A stretch of 64,000 bases of DNA from Actinomadura coerulea. GTDB taxonomy: Bacteria; Actinomycetota; Actinomycetes; Streptosporangiales; Streptosporangiaceae. The stretch spans positions 3,038,001-3,102,000 of the forward strand of contig NZ_JACHMQ010000001.1 in the NCBI RefSeq assembly GCF_014208105.1, read 5' to 3'. Of this stretch, positions 30,001-38,003 are shown piece after piece. Made by a program: the position numbers and the translations under genes. The notes beneath the pieces are model-generated. The model was given only the letters and a program-made list of their open reading frames with translations, did not search any database and had not been told where the DNA came from. Numbering within the stretch: position 1 is the stretch's first letter; every line of letters starts with the position of its first letter.

Positions 30001-30964
30001 TGACGGTCTTGGCGGTGGCGAACGGGCCGTCCGCCGAGTCGGAGGTCTGCACCGTGTAGTCGACGGGGAAGTTCGGCGTCTTGCCGTCGCTCGTCATCAG
30101 GTCGGTGCGCGGATACAGCCTGACCGACGCCAGGTCCTTGACGGCGCCGAGGTCGAGCTGGAGCCAGATGTGATGGCCCGGGTCCTGCGAGCCGTAGGCG
30201 GGGCTGGTGTAGCCGAACGGCGCCGTCTGCGTGGTGAGGGCCCCGTCGGCGACGAACTCGGGCATCCACTTGCCGGGGTACTCGCGCACCTCGGACGCGG
30301 TGACCTTCGCGCCCTTCGCGACGTTCGTCCCGGACGGGTCGAGCGCCTCGATCTCGGCTAGCTGGAGCCGCGACAGCAGCGAACTGCCCTCCTTGACGGG
30401 AAGGCCCAGCTTCGTCACGTCCAGCCGCAGGTGGCGGGCCCTGGTCCCGGCGGGCAGCGCGACCGTGGCGGGGGTCGGCGCCCGGTTCAGCCAGCGCTCG
30501 TCGCCGATCCACTTGCCGGACCAGTCGTCCTTGGCGAGCAGGCCCGTCTCGAACCGGGCCGGGGCGCTCCAGCCCGACGCGTGCCCGGAGCCGTCCCAGA
30601 CCCGGACCCGCCACCACACCTGGCGGCGGGAGGTGAGCGCCGTGCCCCGGTAGACGGCGCCGGCGGCGGCGGAGGCCACCCGTCCGGAGTCCCACAGGTC
30701 GGCGCGGCCGAGCCGGTCCCGGGACGTCGCCGCGACCACCTGGTACGCGGCCTGGGCCGAGCCGCGGCCCGGGGCCGACAGGCGCCAGCTGAGGGTGGGG
30801 GTGGTGTCGTCGATGCCGATGGGGTCGTCGAGCGCGTCGGTCCGCAGCCCGGTGGCGCGGAGCCCCGGGGCGTCCGCGCGGGCGGGCAGGGCGGTGGCGG
30901 CGGTGAGTGCGAGGCAGAGGGCGACGCCGCATACGGCACCGCGTGGTGGGGGGATTTCGGGCAT
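27002..30964 (-). CDS. Secreted alpha-L-rhamnosidase, GH78 with C-terminal discoidin-like domain (copy 3)
   Basis: 1320 residues, the longest glycosidase of the locus. A Sec signal (MPEIPPPRGAVCGVALCLALTAATALPARA) is followed by the Fn3-like domain, a CBM67-like discoidin insert (VTASEVREYPGKWMPEFVADG), and the catalytic domain with VYHGFRYLQVTG and DCPDREKLGW. The GH78 C-domain ends GRAVYEVGSGSWTF. About 240 extra residues then carry a NEW3-like segment (RVTIPAGGSTEVPVTV) and an F5/8C-type module (VKVFTLDD...IRDFDVQARVDG). The catalytic half closely parallels copy 1. It starts 65 nt from the isomerase-family gene and is coupled to GH106 copy 2. Confidence 0.93.
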   Translation of the reverse strand: MPEIPPPRGAVCGVALCLALTAATALPARADAPGLRATGLRTDALDDPIGIDDTTPTLSWRLSAPGRGSAQAAYQVVAATSRDRLGRADLWDSGRVASAAAGAVYRGTALTSRRQVWWRVRVWDGSGHASGWSAPARFETGLLAKDDWSGKWIGDERWLNRAPTPATVALPAGTRARHLRLDVTKLGLPVKEGSSLLSRLQLAEIEALDPSGTNVAKGAKVTASEVREYPGKWMPEFVADGALTTQTAPFGYTSPAYGSQDPGHHIWLQLDLGAVKDLASVRLYPRTDLMTSDGKTPNFPVDYTVQTSDSADGPFATAKTVTGQEPPPAYQTDLPRLPLLARQFSLKDEVRSARLYITALGIYDATVNGRPVSDAVLEPPNTDYRKRAEYAAYDVTKLLRRGGNAIGVRLGNGTYNVTSTSDRYTKYVGAQGAPKLLAQLEVTLADGTTARVATDSSWRTDLGPTTFTHWYGGEDEDARLAREGWDEPSADLATWRPAAEAPDPGIALTARMSPAIVPAGRRRTVKVTRPEKGTYVFDLGENVAGWPQIRVSGPRGTQLALKPGERLGADGLVEQGTMIAGGARRPPVEDHYTLAGKGTETWHPRFVYHGFRYLQVTGLPSAPDADAVSAVVLRAGNASAGSFESSDLLLNGIHKIIDRSIQGNMFSILTDCPDREKLGWLEETQLVQGSVTRNYDVAAYYPALLRNMAEAQTPDGLVPDIAPEYVQFSGGVRDDPNWGSAIILAAWQHYRTYGDARPLRDFYPNMRRYLDYLTSKAKGNLLDYGLGDWAAVDKTTPRGIAATYGYQRSAAALASVAGLLGKDDDAARYRRLAGDIAGAFNAKYLDEAGHTYGSGSQAGDAFALDLGIVPESQRQAVLDHLVASVKAKGHHLTVGEIALPALFRVLSAAGRDDVILAVAQQVTDPSYGYQVVHGATALTEYWDGPTGYGSQNHFMLGAIDEWFGAGLAGIGQAGDSVAFGKLVVRPAVVGDLTRASSTYRTPRGAVSSAWRRSGHDLRLDVTVPPGAPARVEVPLLGASGATAPAGARSLGVQDGRAVYEVGSGSWTFNVRTPEAVQQDRTQLAVEPPFGTDIPVVDGESSKARFRVTNLERHAVTVPVKAAATDGFTAAAAGRVTIPAGGSTEVPVTVGRDGGGTDGTVTLTVDDESVRAPVRVTGNLVRVAEMSASSVHSGSSAAWTNDGGTDSGVWLNGVGGWNDDTAGDFPDTLTATWDEPRRVGRVKVFTLDDPAHPAAKTGIRDFDVQARVDGTWTTVATVAASTAGTVERTFAPVRASALRLLVRDSNDHNYSRVIELEGYSS

Positions 30965-31029
30965 GACGGAACATCCTTCGGACCTGCGCGGGGGGTGGGG
31001 GGTGGCGTCGTCGCGCCGTCAGGGTGTCG

Positions 31030-32448
31030 TCAGGGGTTCACATGGACCAGTTCGATCTCCAGGAGGTCGGCGAGAGCCTTCAGGTCGGCGACGCGGTGGC
31101 CCGTCCCGAGGGCCCAGTGGTGGGAGATGCCGGTGGCCGACCACGCGTCGGTCCACTCACCGGGGTCGCAGCCGAAGTCGACGCGGGAGGTGGTGTTGCC
31201 GATCTGCAGCAGCGGCCCGTCCACGGTCTCGCCCTCGGACGCGACGAACGCGAACCGGCCGTCGCGGCGCTGGATGATCCCGAACGCGGTGACCGGGCCG
31301 TGCTTGACGTCGAACTCGACGGACACGCCGTAGCCGCGCTTGCCGTGGTAGACGCCGAGGCCGCGCAGCAGCGGGCGGCGGGCGCTGATCGCCAGGTGGG
31401 CGGGCCCGTCGTGGCCCATCTCGACGTGGCCGCGGCGGAAGTCCAGCGCCTGCAGCTCGGTGAAGGAGCCGCCCGCGCCGAGCCGGTCGGCGACCAGCAT
31501 CGCCAGGGACGTGCGCAGCTCGTACTCCCCGGCCGCCGGGATCCCGCGGGCGGTGAGCAGCGACGCGCCGAGGATCATCCCGGCGCCGAGCCGCTCGTGG
31601 ATCTCGCCGTCCAGGCCGCGGTGGTAGTAGGCGAGGCTGTCCAGCCCGAAGTCCTCGACGAGGCGGTCGAGGCCGACCGAGACGCGGGCCGCCCAGGTCA
31701 GGTCGTCGTCGTTGACGGACGCGTCCAGCTCGAAGGTCTTCTCCGCCTCGGCCTTCTTGGCGGCCGTCTCGGCGTCGGTGACCTTCTCCACGCGGACCCG
31801 CAGGTCGTCGAACTCCAGCACCTCGACGTGCCCGCCGAAGTTGGCGCTGACGAGCGTGAGGTCGGTGGAGACGTCGAGCATGCCCGGGTAGAGGTGGCCC
31901 ATCAGCCCGTGCCTGCCCCGCCGCAGTGCCGCGCGGACCCCGGCGGCGCGCACCCAGCGGCCGATCTTCGCCCAGGCCCGCTCGTCCTCCAGGTAGCCCG
32001 ACACCGAGCGGAACGGGACGCCGCAGCGCGCGAACGCGTTCGCCATCTCCGGCAGCGGGCAGGCGCCGCAGTAGGCGAGCCACTGCCCGGTGTCGAAGGT
32101 CGCGTGGTCCATCGACTCGGTCGGCTGCAGGTTGATCAGCAGGACGGGCGCGTCCGCCCGCTGCGCCACCGGGACCAGCATCGTCGCGGTCATGTAGGTG
32201 GTCAGGAAGCCGACGATGATGTCGCAGCCCTCGGCGCGCAGCCGCTCGGCCGCGGCCGCGCCCTCCTGCGCGTCGGAGATGAACCCGACGTCGACGACCT
32301 CGGCGCCGAGCCCGCGCATCCGCTCCGAGACGCGCTCGGCGGACCGCTTGAGCTGCGGCAGCAGGTCGGGGAACTGCGGCCAGTAGGCACCGAGCCCGCC
32401 GGCGACGAGGCCGACCTTGACGGGCGGCGGCGCTGTGGTGTCTGCCAT
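31030..32448 (-). CDS. L-fucose/L-arabinose isomerase-family protein
   Basis: 472 residues. The ATG at 32448 has a GAGGA SD. The sequence (VGLVAGGLGAYWPQFPDLL, then DIIVGFLTTYMTATMLVPV, then NLQPTESMDHATFDTG) has the Rossmann-like N-terminal fold of the arabinose/fucose isomerase superfamily, and the C-terminal half (GHDGPAHLAISARRPLLRGL) resembles its substrate domain. It is not homologous to the TIM-barrel RhaI encoded 6 kb away in the same run. It could isomerise another deoxy-sugar released from the same polymer (L-fucose, or a ketose/aldose partner), or serve as an alternative rhamnose isomerase. Exact substrate unknown. Confidence 0.8.
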   Translation of the reverse strand: MADTTAPPPVKVGLVAGGLGAYWPQFPDLLPQLKRSAERVSERMRGLGAEVVDVGFISDAQEGAAAAERLRAEGCDIIVGFLTTYMTATMLVPVAQRADAPVLLINLQPTESMDHATFDTGQWLAYCGACPLPEMANAFARCGVPFRSVSGYLEDERAWAKIGRWVRAAGVRAALRRGRHGLMGHLYPGMLDVSTDLTLVSANFGGHVEVLEFDDLRVRVEKVTDAETAAKKAEAEKTFELDASVNDDDLTWAARVSVGLDRLVEDFGLDSLAYYHRGLDGEIHERLGAGMILGASLLTARGIPAAGEYELRTSLAMLVADRLGAGGSFTELQALDFRRGHVEMGHDGPAHLAISARRPLLRGLGVYHGKRGYGVSVEFDVKHGPVTAFGIIQRRDGRFAFVASEGETVDGPLLQIGNTTSRVDFGCDPGEWTDAWSATGISHHWALGTGHRVADLKALADLLEIELVHVNP

Positions 32449-32690
32449 TGCTTGTCCTCTCCTAAAATGCCCACCGGACGCGGCCTCCCGGGCCCGGGAG
32501 GTGACGACGGACACAAAAGAGGGTGCGAACTTCTCGGCCGGCGGCATCGTTGTCCCTTCGGGTTCACTTGGTCGAGCGGGCCCAGCGGGGACGGCCGGCG
32601 GCCCGGTGGGGACGGCGCGGCGGCGGCGGGGTGAGCGCCGCGGCCGCGCGGTCCGGGCCGCCGGCCGTCCTTCTCGGTGGGGCGTCCTCC

Positions 32691-34742
32691 TCAGCGCAGG
32701 AACGCGGCGGCGACGCCCGCGTCCACGGGGATGTGCAGTCCGGTGGTGTGGGTCAGGTCCCCGCCGGTGAGGGCGAAGACGGCGGCGGCGACGTGCTCGG
32801 GCAGCACCTCGCGCTTGAGCAGAGTCCGCTGGGCGTAGAACTCGCCGAGCCTCTCCTCCTCGACGCCGTACACGGCGGCGCGCTTGGCGCCCCACCCGCC
32901 GGCGAAGATCCCCGACCCGCGCACGACCCCGTCCGGGTTGATCCCGTTGACGCGGACGCCGTGCTCGCCGAGCTCGGCGGCCAGCAGCCGCACCTGGTGC
33001 GCCTGGTCGGCCTTGGTCGCGCCGTAGGCGATGTTGTTCGGCCCGGCGAACACCCCGTTCTTGGACGAGATGTAGACGATGTCGCCGCCCATCCCCTGCT
33101 CGACCATGACGCGGGCGGTCTCGCGGGACACCAGGAACGAGCCGCGCGCCATGACGTCGTGCTGGAGGTCCCAGTCGGCGACGGTCGTGTCCAGCAGCGG
33201 CTTGGAGATGGACAGGCCGGCGTTGTTGACGACCAGGTCCACGCCGCCGAAGGCCAGGACGGCCTCCCGGACGGCCGCGGCGATCTCGTCCTCGGAGGTC
33301 ACGTCCGCCCCGGCGGCGACGGCGGCGTCGGAGGCGCGCAGCGCGGTGGCGCCGATCTCCGCGGCGACCTTCTCGGCGGCCGCGAGGTCCCGGTCGGCGA
33401 CGACGACGCAGGCGCCCTCGGCGGCGAGCCGGCGGGCGGTGGCCGCACCGATGCCGGAGCCTCCGCCGGTGACGAGCGCGACGCGGGAGGCGAGCGGCTT
33501 GGGCGCCGGCATCCGGCGCAGCTTGGCCTCCTCCAGCTCCCAGTACTCGATGCGGAACTTCTCCGCCTCGTCGATCGGCGCGTACGACGACAGCGCCTCG
33601 GCGCCGCGCATCACGTTGATCGCGTTGACGTAGAACTCGCCGGCGACCCGCGCGGTCTGCTTGTTCGCCCCGAAGGAGAACATCCCGACGCCCGGCACCA
33701 GCACGATCGCCGGGTCCGCGCCGCGCATCGGCGGCGAGTCCGGGCCGGCGTGCCGGTCGTAGTAGGCGGCGTACTCCTCGCGGTAGGCGGCGTGCAGCTC
33801 CCTCAGCCGCGCCTTGGCGTCGTCGAGCGGCGCGTCCGGCGGCAGGTCCAGCACCATCGGCGCGACCTTGGTGCGCAGGAAGTGGTCCGGGCACGAGGTG
33901 CCGAGCGCGGCGAGCCTCGGGTGCTCGGCCCGCGAGACGAAGTCGAGGACGGCCTCGCTGTCGGTGTAGTGCCCGACCTGCGGGCGGTCGGTGGACGCCA
34001 GGCCCCGGACGAGCGGGAACAGCGCGGCGGCGCGCGCGTGCCGCTCGTCCTCGGGCAGCACCGGGTGGACGACCTCGCCGAACGGGTCGGCCTTGCCGTG
34101 CTCGGCGATGTAGGCCTCGGCGGTGCGGATGATGTCGAGGGAGTTGGCCTTGCACTCCTCGCTCGTCTCGCCCCAGGCGGTGATGCCGTGCCCGCCGAGG
34201 ACCACCCCGATGGCGCCGGGGTTGGCGCGCTTGATCTCGGCGATGTCCAGGCCGAGCTGGAAGCCGGGGCGCCGCCACGGCACCCACGCCACCCGGTCGC
34301 CGAAGATCCGCCGCGTCAGCTCCTCGCCGTCGGCGGCCGTCGCGATCGCGATGCCGGAGTCGGGGTGCAGGTGGTCGACGTGCGCGGCCTCCACGAGGCC
34401 GTGCATCGCGGTGTCGATCGACGGGGCGGCGCCGCCCTTGCCGTGCAGGCAGTAGTCGAACGCCGCGACCATCTCGTCCTCGCGCTCGACGCCCGGGTAG
34501 ACGTCCACGAGGGCGCGCATCCGGTCCAGCCGCAGGACGGCCAGGCCCTTCTCGGTGAGGGTGCCGAGGTCGCCGCCCGAACCCTTCACCCACATCAGTT
34601 CGATGTCGCGGGCCGTCACGGGGTCGGTCACCGTGCCCTTCGCGGACGCGTTCCCTCCCGCGTAGTTGGTGTTGCGCGGGTCCGAGCCGAGGGAGTTGGC
34701 GCGTTCCAGCAGATGCTCCACCTCGGGTGGAGTGGCGGTCAT
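32691..34742 (-). CDS. rhaEW: Bifunctional rhamnulose-1-phosphate aldolase / L-lactaldehyde dehydrogenase
   Basis: 683 residues, a fusion known from Bacillus and actinobacterial rhamnose loci. The N-terminal class II aldolase/adducin domain (about 1-400) has NTNYAGGNASAKG, WVKGSGGDLGT and the metal-site HVDHLHPDSG (121-130). The C-terminal short-chain dehydrogenase (about 425-683) has the NAD loop VALVTGGGSGIGAATA, NNAG and the catalytic YGATK. It cleaves L-rhamnulose-1-phosphate to DHAP and L-lactaldehyde and oxidises the aldehyde to L-lactate in the same polypeptide. L-lactate is then the substrate of the LutABC system encoded in the divergent operon. Confidence 0.94.
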   Translation of the reverse strand: MTATPPEVEHLLERANSLGSDPRNTNYAGGNASAKGTVTDPVTARDIELMWVKGSGGDLGTLTEKGLAVLRLDRMRALVDVYPGVEREDEMVAAFDYCLHGKGGAAPSIDTAMHGLVEAAHVDHLHPDSGIAIATAADGEELTRRIFGDRVAWVPWRRPGFQLGLDIAEIKRANPGAIGVVLGGHGITAWGETSEECKANSLDIIRTAEAYIAEHGKADPFGEVVHPVLPEDERHARAAALFPLVRGLASTDRPQVGHYTDSEAVLDFVSRAEHPRLAALGTSCPDHFLRTKVAPMVLDLPPDAPLDDAKARLRELHAAYREEYAAYYDRHAGPDSPPMRGADPAIVLVPGVGMFSFGANKQTARVAGEFYVNAINVMRGAEALSSYAPIDEAEKFRIEYWELEEAKLRRMPAPKPLASRVALVTGGGSGIGAATARRLAAEGACVVVADRDLAAAEKVAAEIGATALRASDAAVAAGADVTSEDEIAAAVREAVLAFGGVDLVVNNAGLSISKPLLDTTVADWDLQHDVMARGSFLVSRETARVMVEQGMGGDIVYISSKNGVFAGPNNIAYGATKADQAHQVRLLAAELGEHGVRVNGINPDGVVRGSGIFAGGWGAKRAAVYGVEEERLGEFYAQRTLLKREVLPEHVAAAVFALTGGDLTHTTGLHIPVDAGVAAAFLR

Positions 34743-34770
34743 CGGATACTCCTCATGTGGGTGCGTGGTT

Positions 34771-37700
34771 TCACGGACGTACGTGGAAGTCGTAGGTGCC
34801 GGACGCGGCCTCCACCCGGACGACGCTCCCGTTGGCGCCCTGCCCGGCGCCGAGGACGCGCACGCCCCGGGCGGCGGTCAGCGCCCGCCCGCTCTCGGCG
34901 ACCCGGTCCGCGGACGCGGCGGGCACCTCGATCTCGGCGGTGGCGCCGACGGGGACGCTCACGCGCAGGTCGAACCCGGAGGCGGACCGGGTCCAGCGGA
35001 CCGCGACCGGGCCGTGCGGGGTCGGCGCGGAGCCGTTCACCGAGGCCAGGTCGCCGACCGGCTGCGGCGCGATCCTCACCCGGTCGAACCCGGGCGCGGC
35101 GGGAGTGATCCCGGCGAGGTCCTCGGTGAACCACTCGCCGACGGCGCCGCCGAGGAACACGTGGTCGCGCGACCGGGAGTCCAGGTCCCAGCGCTCCCAC
35201 AGCGTGGTGGCGCCGTTCGCGGCCCAGTACCCCCAGCCCGGGTAGGTGCGCTGGTCGGCGACGCGGTAGGCGAGGTCGCCGTGCCCGCGCCTGGTCAGCT
35301 CCGTCAGCAGGTACTTGGTGCCGAGCGCCCCGGTGTTGAGGTGGTCGCCCCGCTCCTCGACGTCCCGGACGAGCCGGTCGGTCACGGCCTTCTGCGACTC
35401 CTGCGGCGCGAGCCCGAGGGCCAGGGCGAGCAGCGCGCTGGTCTGCCGGTAGCCGGGGTCGGACCTGGTGACGTAGGCGTCGCCGCGCAGGAACGCCTTG
35501 TTGAAGGCGTCCTTGGCGCGGGCGGCGGCCTCCCGGTAGCGGGCGGCGTCGTCGCCATGGCCGAGGACCTCCGCCACATCGGCGATGATCAGCGCGTTGG
35601 AGTAGGTGTAGGCGGTGCCGTGCAGGCGCCCGTCCTCGGGGGTGTTGCCGTTGTACCCGGGGGCGAGGTAGTCGTTGAGGCTGCTCGGGTAGAGCCCCTC
35701 CCCGTCCGCGCGCTTGAGCCAGCCGTCCAGGTACGCCCGCATCGCCGGGTAGTTCGCGGCGAGGACGTCGCGGTCGCCGTACCGCTGGTACATCTGCCAG
35801 GGGATCTCGGTGAAGGAGGCGTGCCACGGCGGCGCCTGGCCGTAGGAGCCGAGGCCCCAGCCGTTGTCGGGCACGATCCCCGGGATGACGCCGTCGGAGC
35901 CCTGGCTGTCGCGGTGGTCGGTCATCCACTTGGCGAACAGCCGGCGCAGGTCGAACCGGCCCATCTCCATCTCGGCCATGAGCTGCGCGTCGCCCGTCCA
36001 CCCGTTCTTCTCGTACATGGGGGTGTCGGTCGGGATGCCGTGCCAGTTGTTGACGACGGTCTGCCGGGTGATGGTCTCCAGCGTGTCGAACAGGTCGTTG
36101 GAGCTGCGGAACGAGCCGTTCGAGCGCAGGTCGCTGTGCACCTCGCGGCCGTCGAGGTCGTCGGCGGTCGGCGGCTCCCCCGGCCAGCCGGTCACCTGGA
36201 CGTACTGGAAGCCCTTGTAGCTGTAGCGGGCCTCCCACGTCTCGGTGGCCCCGGTCCCGGCCAGGACGTACTCGTCGGTCTGGAAGCGCCCGGTGACGAG
36301 GCCGTTGCCGGCCTGGACGGTCCCGTCGGAGTTGAGCCGCTCGCCGTACTTGAGGCTGACGGTCGCGCCCTTCGGGCCGCGGGTCCGGATGCGGGCCCAT
36401 CCGGCGGTGTTGTGGGGCATCTTGAAGACGTGGACGCCCGGCTTGGGGCTGGTGACCTCGACGGGCCGCAGGGTGCGGGCGACCTTGATCGGCTCGTGCT
36501 CCTCGGGCACCACGGTGGCCGTCGGGGCCGTGACCGTCGCCGCCTGCCGCCAGGACGAGGCGTCGAAGCCGGGGCGGTCCCAGCCGGGCTTGTCCTCGCG
36601 GGCGTCGTAGGTCTCTCCGCCGTAGAGGGAGTCGTAGCGGACGGGGCCCTCGGTGTAGCGCCACCCCCCGTCGGTCGCGACCGTCTGGGTGCTGCCGTCG
36701 TCGTAGGTGACCACGAGCTGGGCGAGCAGCCGCGGCTCGCCGGTCCACGGGGCGGCGTTCCAGTTCCAGGCGTTCTTCTGCGTCATGCCGTAGAAGCCGC
36801 GGCCGAGCCGTGCCCCGATCACGTTGCCGCCGTGCCGCAGCATGCGGGTGACGTCGCGGGTGACGTACTCGACGCGCTTGTCGTAGCGGACGAACCCGGG
36901 CTGGAGGACCTCGTCGCCCACGCGCCTGCCGTTCAGGCTCAGCTCGGCGTAGCCGCCGGCCGCCGCGTACAGCCGCGCCTTGGCGATCTTCTTGCCGGAG
37001 ACGGTGAAGTCGCGGCGCAGGAGCGGCTCGGGAAGGGTGGGCTTCTCGGGGTTCACCTCGCCCCACGGGGCGCCGCCCCAGGCCGCCAGCACCTTGGCCT
37101 GCGGCCAGCCCGCGTCGTCGTAGTCCGCCGCCTTCCAGTCCCCGGACGGCTCCTCGTCCGCGGCCCGCCAGGCCGCGCCGGTGTCGAACTGCTTCGGGTC
37201 CTGGCCCGGCAGTTCGAGGCGTCCGAGGAGCCCGGCGGGACTGGCCTTGCCGTTGGTCGCCTTGACGGCGACGACGTTGCGGCCCGCCCGCAGGTGGGAG
37301 GTGACGTCGACGACGATGGGGCGCCGCCAGTTCTCCGCCACCGGGTCGGGGTCGCGGCCGCCGGCCTCGGCGCCGTTCACCCAGGCGGTGAAGCCGTCGT
37401 CGGCCGTCATGACCAGGCGGGCGCCCTGCGGCACCGCGGCCAGGTCGAACGCGCCGCGCAGGTAGCGCGAGCCGGCGGGCGCCTGCGTCTTGGGGTCGCC
37501 CTCGGGGTACCAGATCCAGCTGGTGCCGCGCAGGTCGGGGGTGGACGCGGCGTTCTCCGGGGCGCCGATCCAGGAGCCGCGCCAGCCGTCCGCGCCGAGC
37601 GCGGTCTCGAACCAGGTCGTCTTGCTCCAGCGCGTCCAGTGCCCGCGGGCGTCGGCGACCTTGACCCGCCAGGTGTAGCGGGTGGCGGGCCTGAGCGCCG

Positions 37701-38001
37701 GCCCGTCGTAGCGCACGTCGTAGCCGCGCGCCGAGCCGACCGCGCCCGAGTCCCAGACGGTGTGGCGGCCGTCGGCGGTGGCGACGGAGACGCGGTAGGC
37801 CGTCTGCCGCTGACCGCGCTCCCCCGCGCTCAGCACCCATCCGAACCGCGGCTTGGCGGCCGAGACCGCGTTCGGTGTCGTGGCGTGCTCGGTCTCCAGG
37901 CCGCCGATGCCCAGGGCGGCGTTCTCCACGGCGTGCGCGGGGACGGCCACGGCCAGGACGAGCCCGGCGGCGGCGACGAGGACGACGGGGCGGCGCGGCA
38001 T
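34771..38001 (-). CDS. Secreted alpha-L-rhamnosidase, GH78 (copy 4)
   Basis: 1076 residues with a Sec signal (MPRRPVVLVAAAGLVLAVAVPAHA). The Fn3-like domain, the rhamnosidase N-terminal beta domain (VMTADDGFTAWVNGAEAGG), and the catalytic domain with YSYKGFQYVQVTG and the loop TDTPMYEKNGWTGDAQL are all present; the loop is a variant of DCPxREKxGW that keeps the acidic residue. This is the commoner bacterial GH78 type and is clearly different from copies 1 and 3. It sits between rhaI and rhaEW, the only glycosidase embedded among the catabolic genes. A GTG at 38007 would overlap the rhaI stop as GTGA and is an alternative start. Confidence 0.93.
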   Translation of the reverse strand: MPRRPVVLVAAAGLVLAVAVPAHAVENAALGIGGLETEHATTPNAVSAAKPRFGWVLSAGERGQRQTAYRVSVATADGRHTVWDSGAVGSARGYDVRYDGPALRPATRYTWRVKVADARGHWTRWSKTTWFETALGADGWRGSWIGAPENAASTPDLRGTSWIWYPEGDPKTQAPAGSRYLRGAFDLAAVPQGARLVMTADDGFTAWVNGAEAGGRDPDPVAENWRRPIVVDVTSHLRAGRNVVAVKATNGKASPAGLLGRLELPGQDPKQFDTGAAWRAADEEPSGDWKAADYDDAGWPQAKVLAAWGGAPWGEVNPEKPTLPEPLLRRDFTVSGKKIAKARLYAAAGGYAELSLNGRRVGDEVLQPGFVRYDKRVEYVTRDVTRMLRHGGNVIGARLGRGFYGMTQKNAWNWNAAPWTGEPRLLAQLVVTYDDGSTQTVATDGGWRYTEGPVRYDSLYGGETYDAREDKPGWDRPGFDASSWRQAATVTAPTATVVPEEHEPIKVARTLRPVEVTSPKPGVHVFKMPHNTAGWARIRTRGPKGATVSLKYGERLNSDGTVQAGNGLVTGRFQTDEYVLAGTGATETWEARYSYKGFQYVQVTGWPGEPPTADDLDGREVHSDLRSNGSFRSSNDLFDTLETITRQTVVNNWHGIPTDTPMYEKNGWTGDAQLMAEMEMGRFDLRRLFAKWMTDHRDSQGSDGVIPGIVPDNGWGLGSYGQAPPWHASFTEIPWQMYQRYGDRDVLAANYPAMRAYLDGWLKRADGEGLYPSSLNDYLAPGYNGNTPEDGRLHGTAYTYSNALIIADVAEVLGHGDDAARYREAAARAKDAFNKAFLRGDAYVTRSDPGYRQTSALLALALGLAPQESQKAVTDRLVRDVEERGDHLNTGALGTKYLLTELTRRGHGDLAYRVADQRTYPGWGYWAANGATTLWERWDLDSRSRDHVFLGGAVGEWFTEDLAGITPAAPGFDRVRIAPQPVGDLASVNGSAPTPHGPVAVRWTRSASGFDLRVSVPVGATAEIEVPAASADRVAESGRALTAARGVRVLGAGQGANGSVVRVEAASGTYDFHVRP

Positions 38002-38003
38002 GC

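Noticed and set aside
30989..31030. Another copy of the GC-palindrome repeat (GGGGGGTGGGGGGTGG)
   Set aside because: It is G-rich, but lacks both the GAGCGAAGCG arm and the complementary C-run, so no hairpin forms.
11315..38001. Natural-product biosynthetic cluster or phage island
   Set aside because: The large exported proteins are all glycosidases; no synthase, carrier-protein, integrase or structural phage motif is present.
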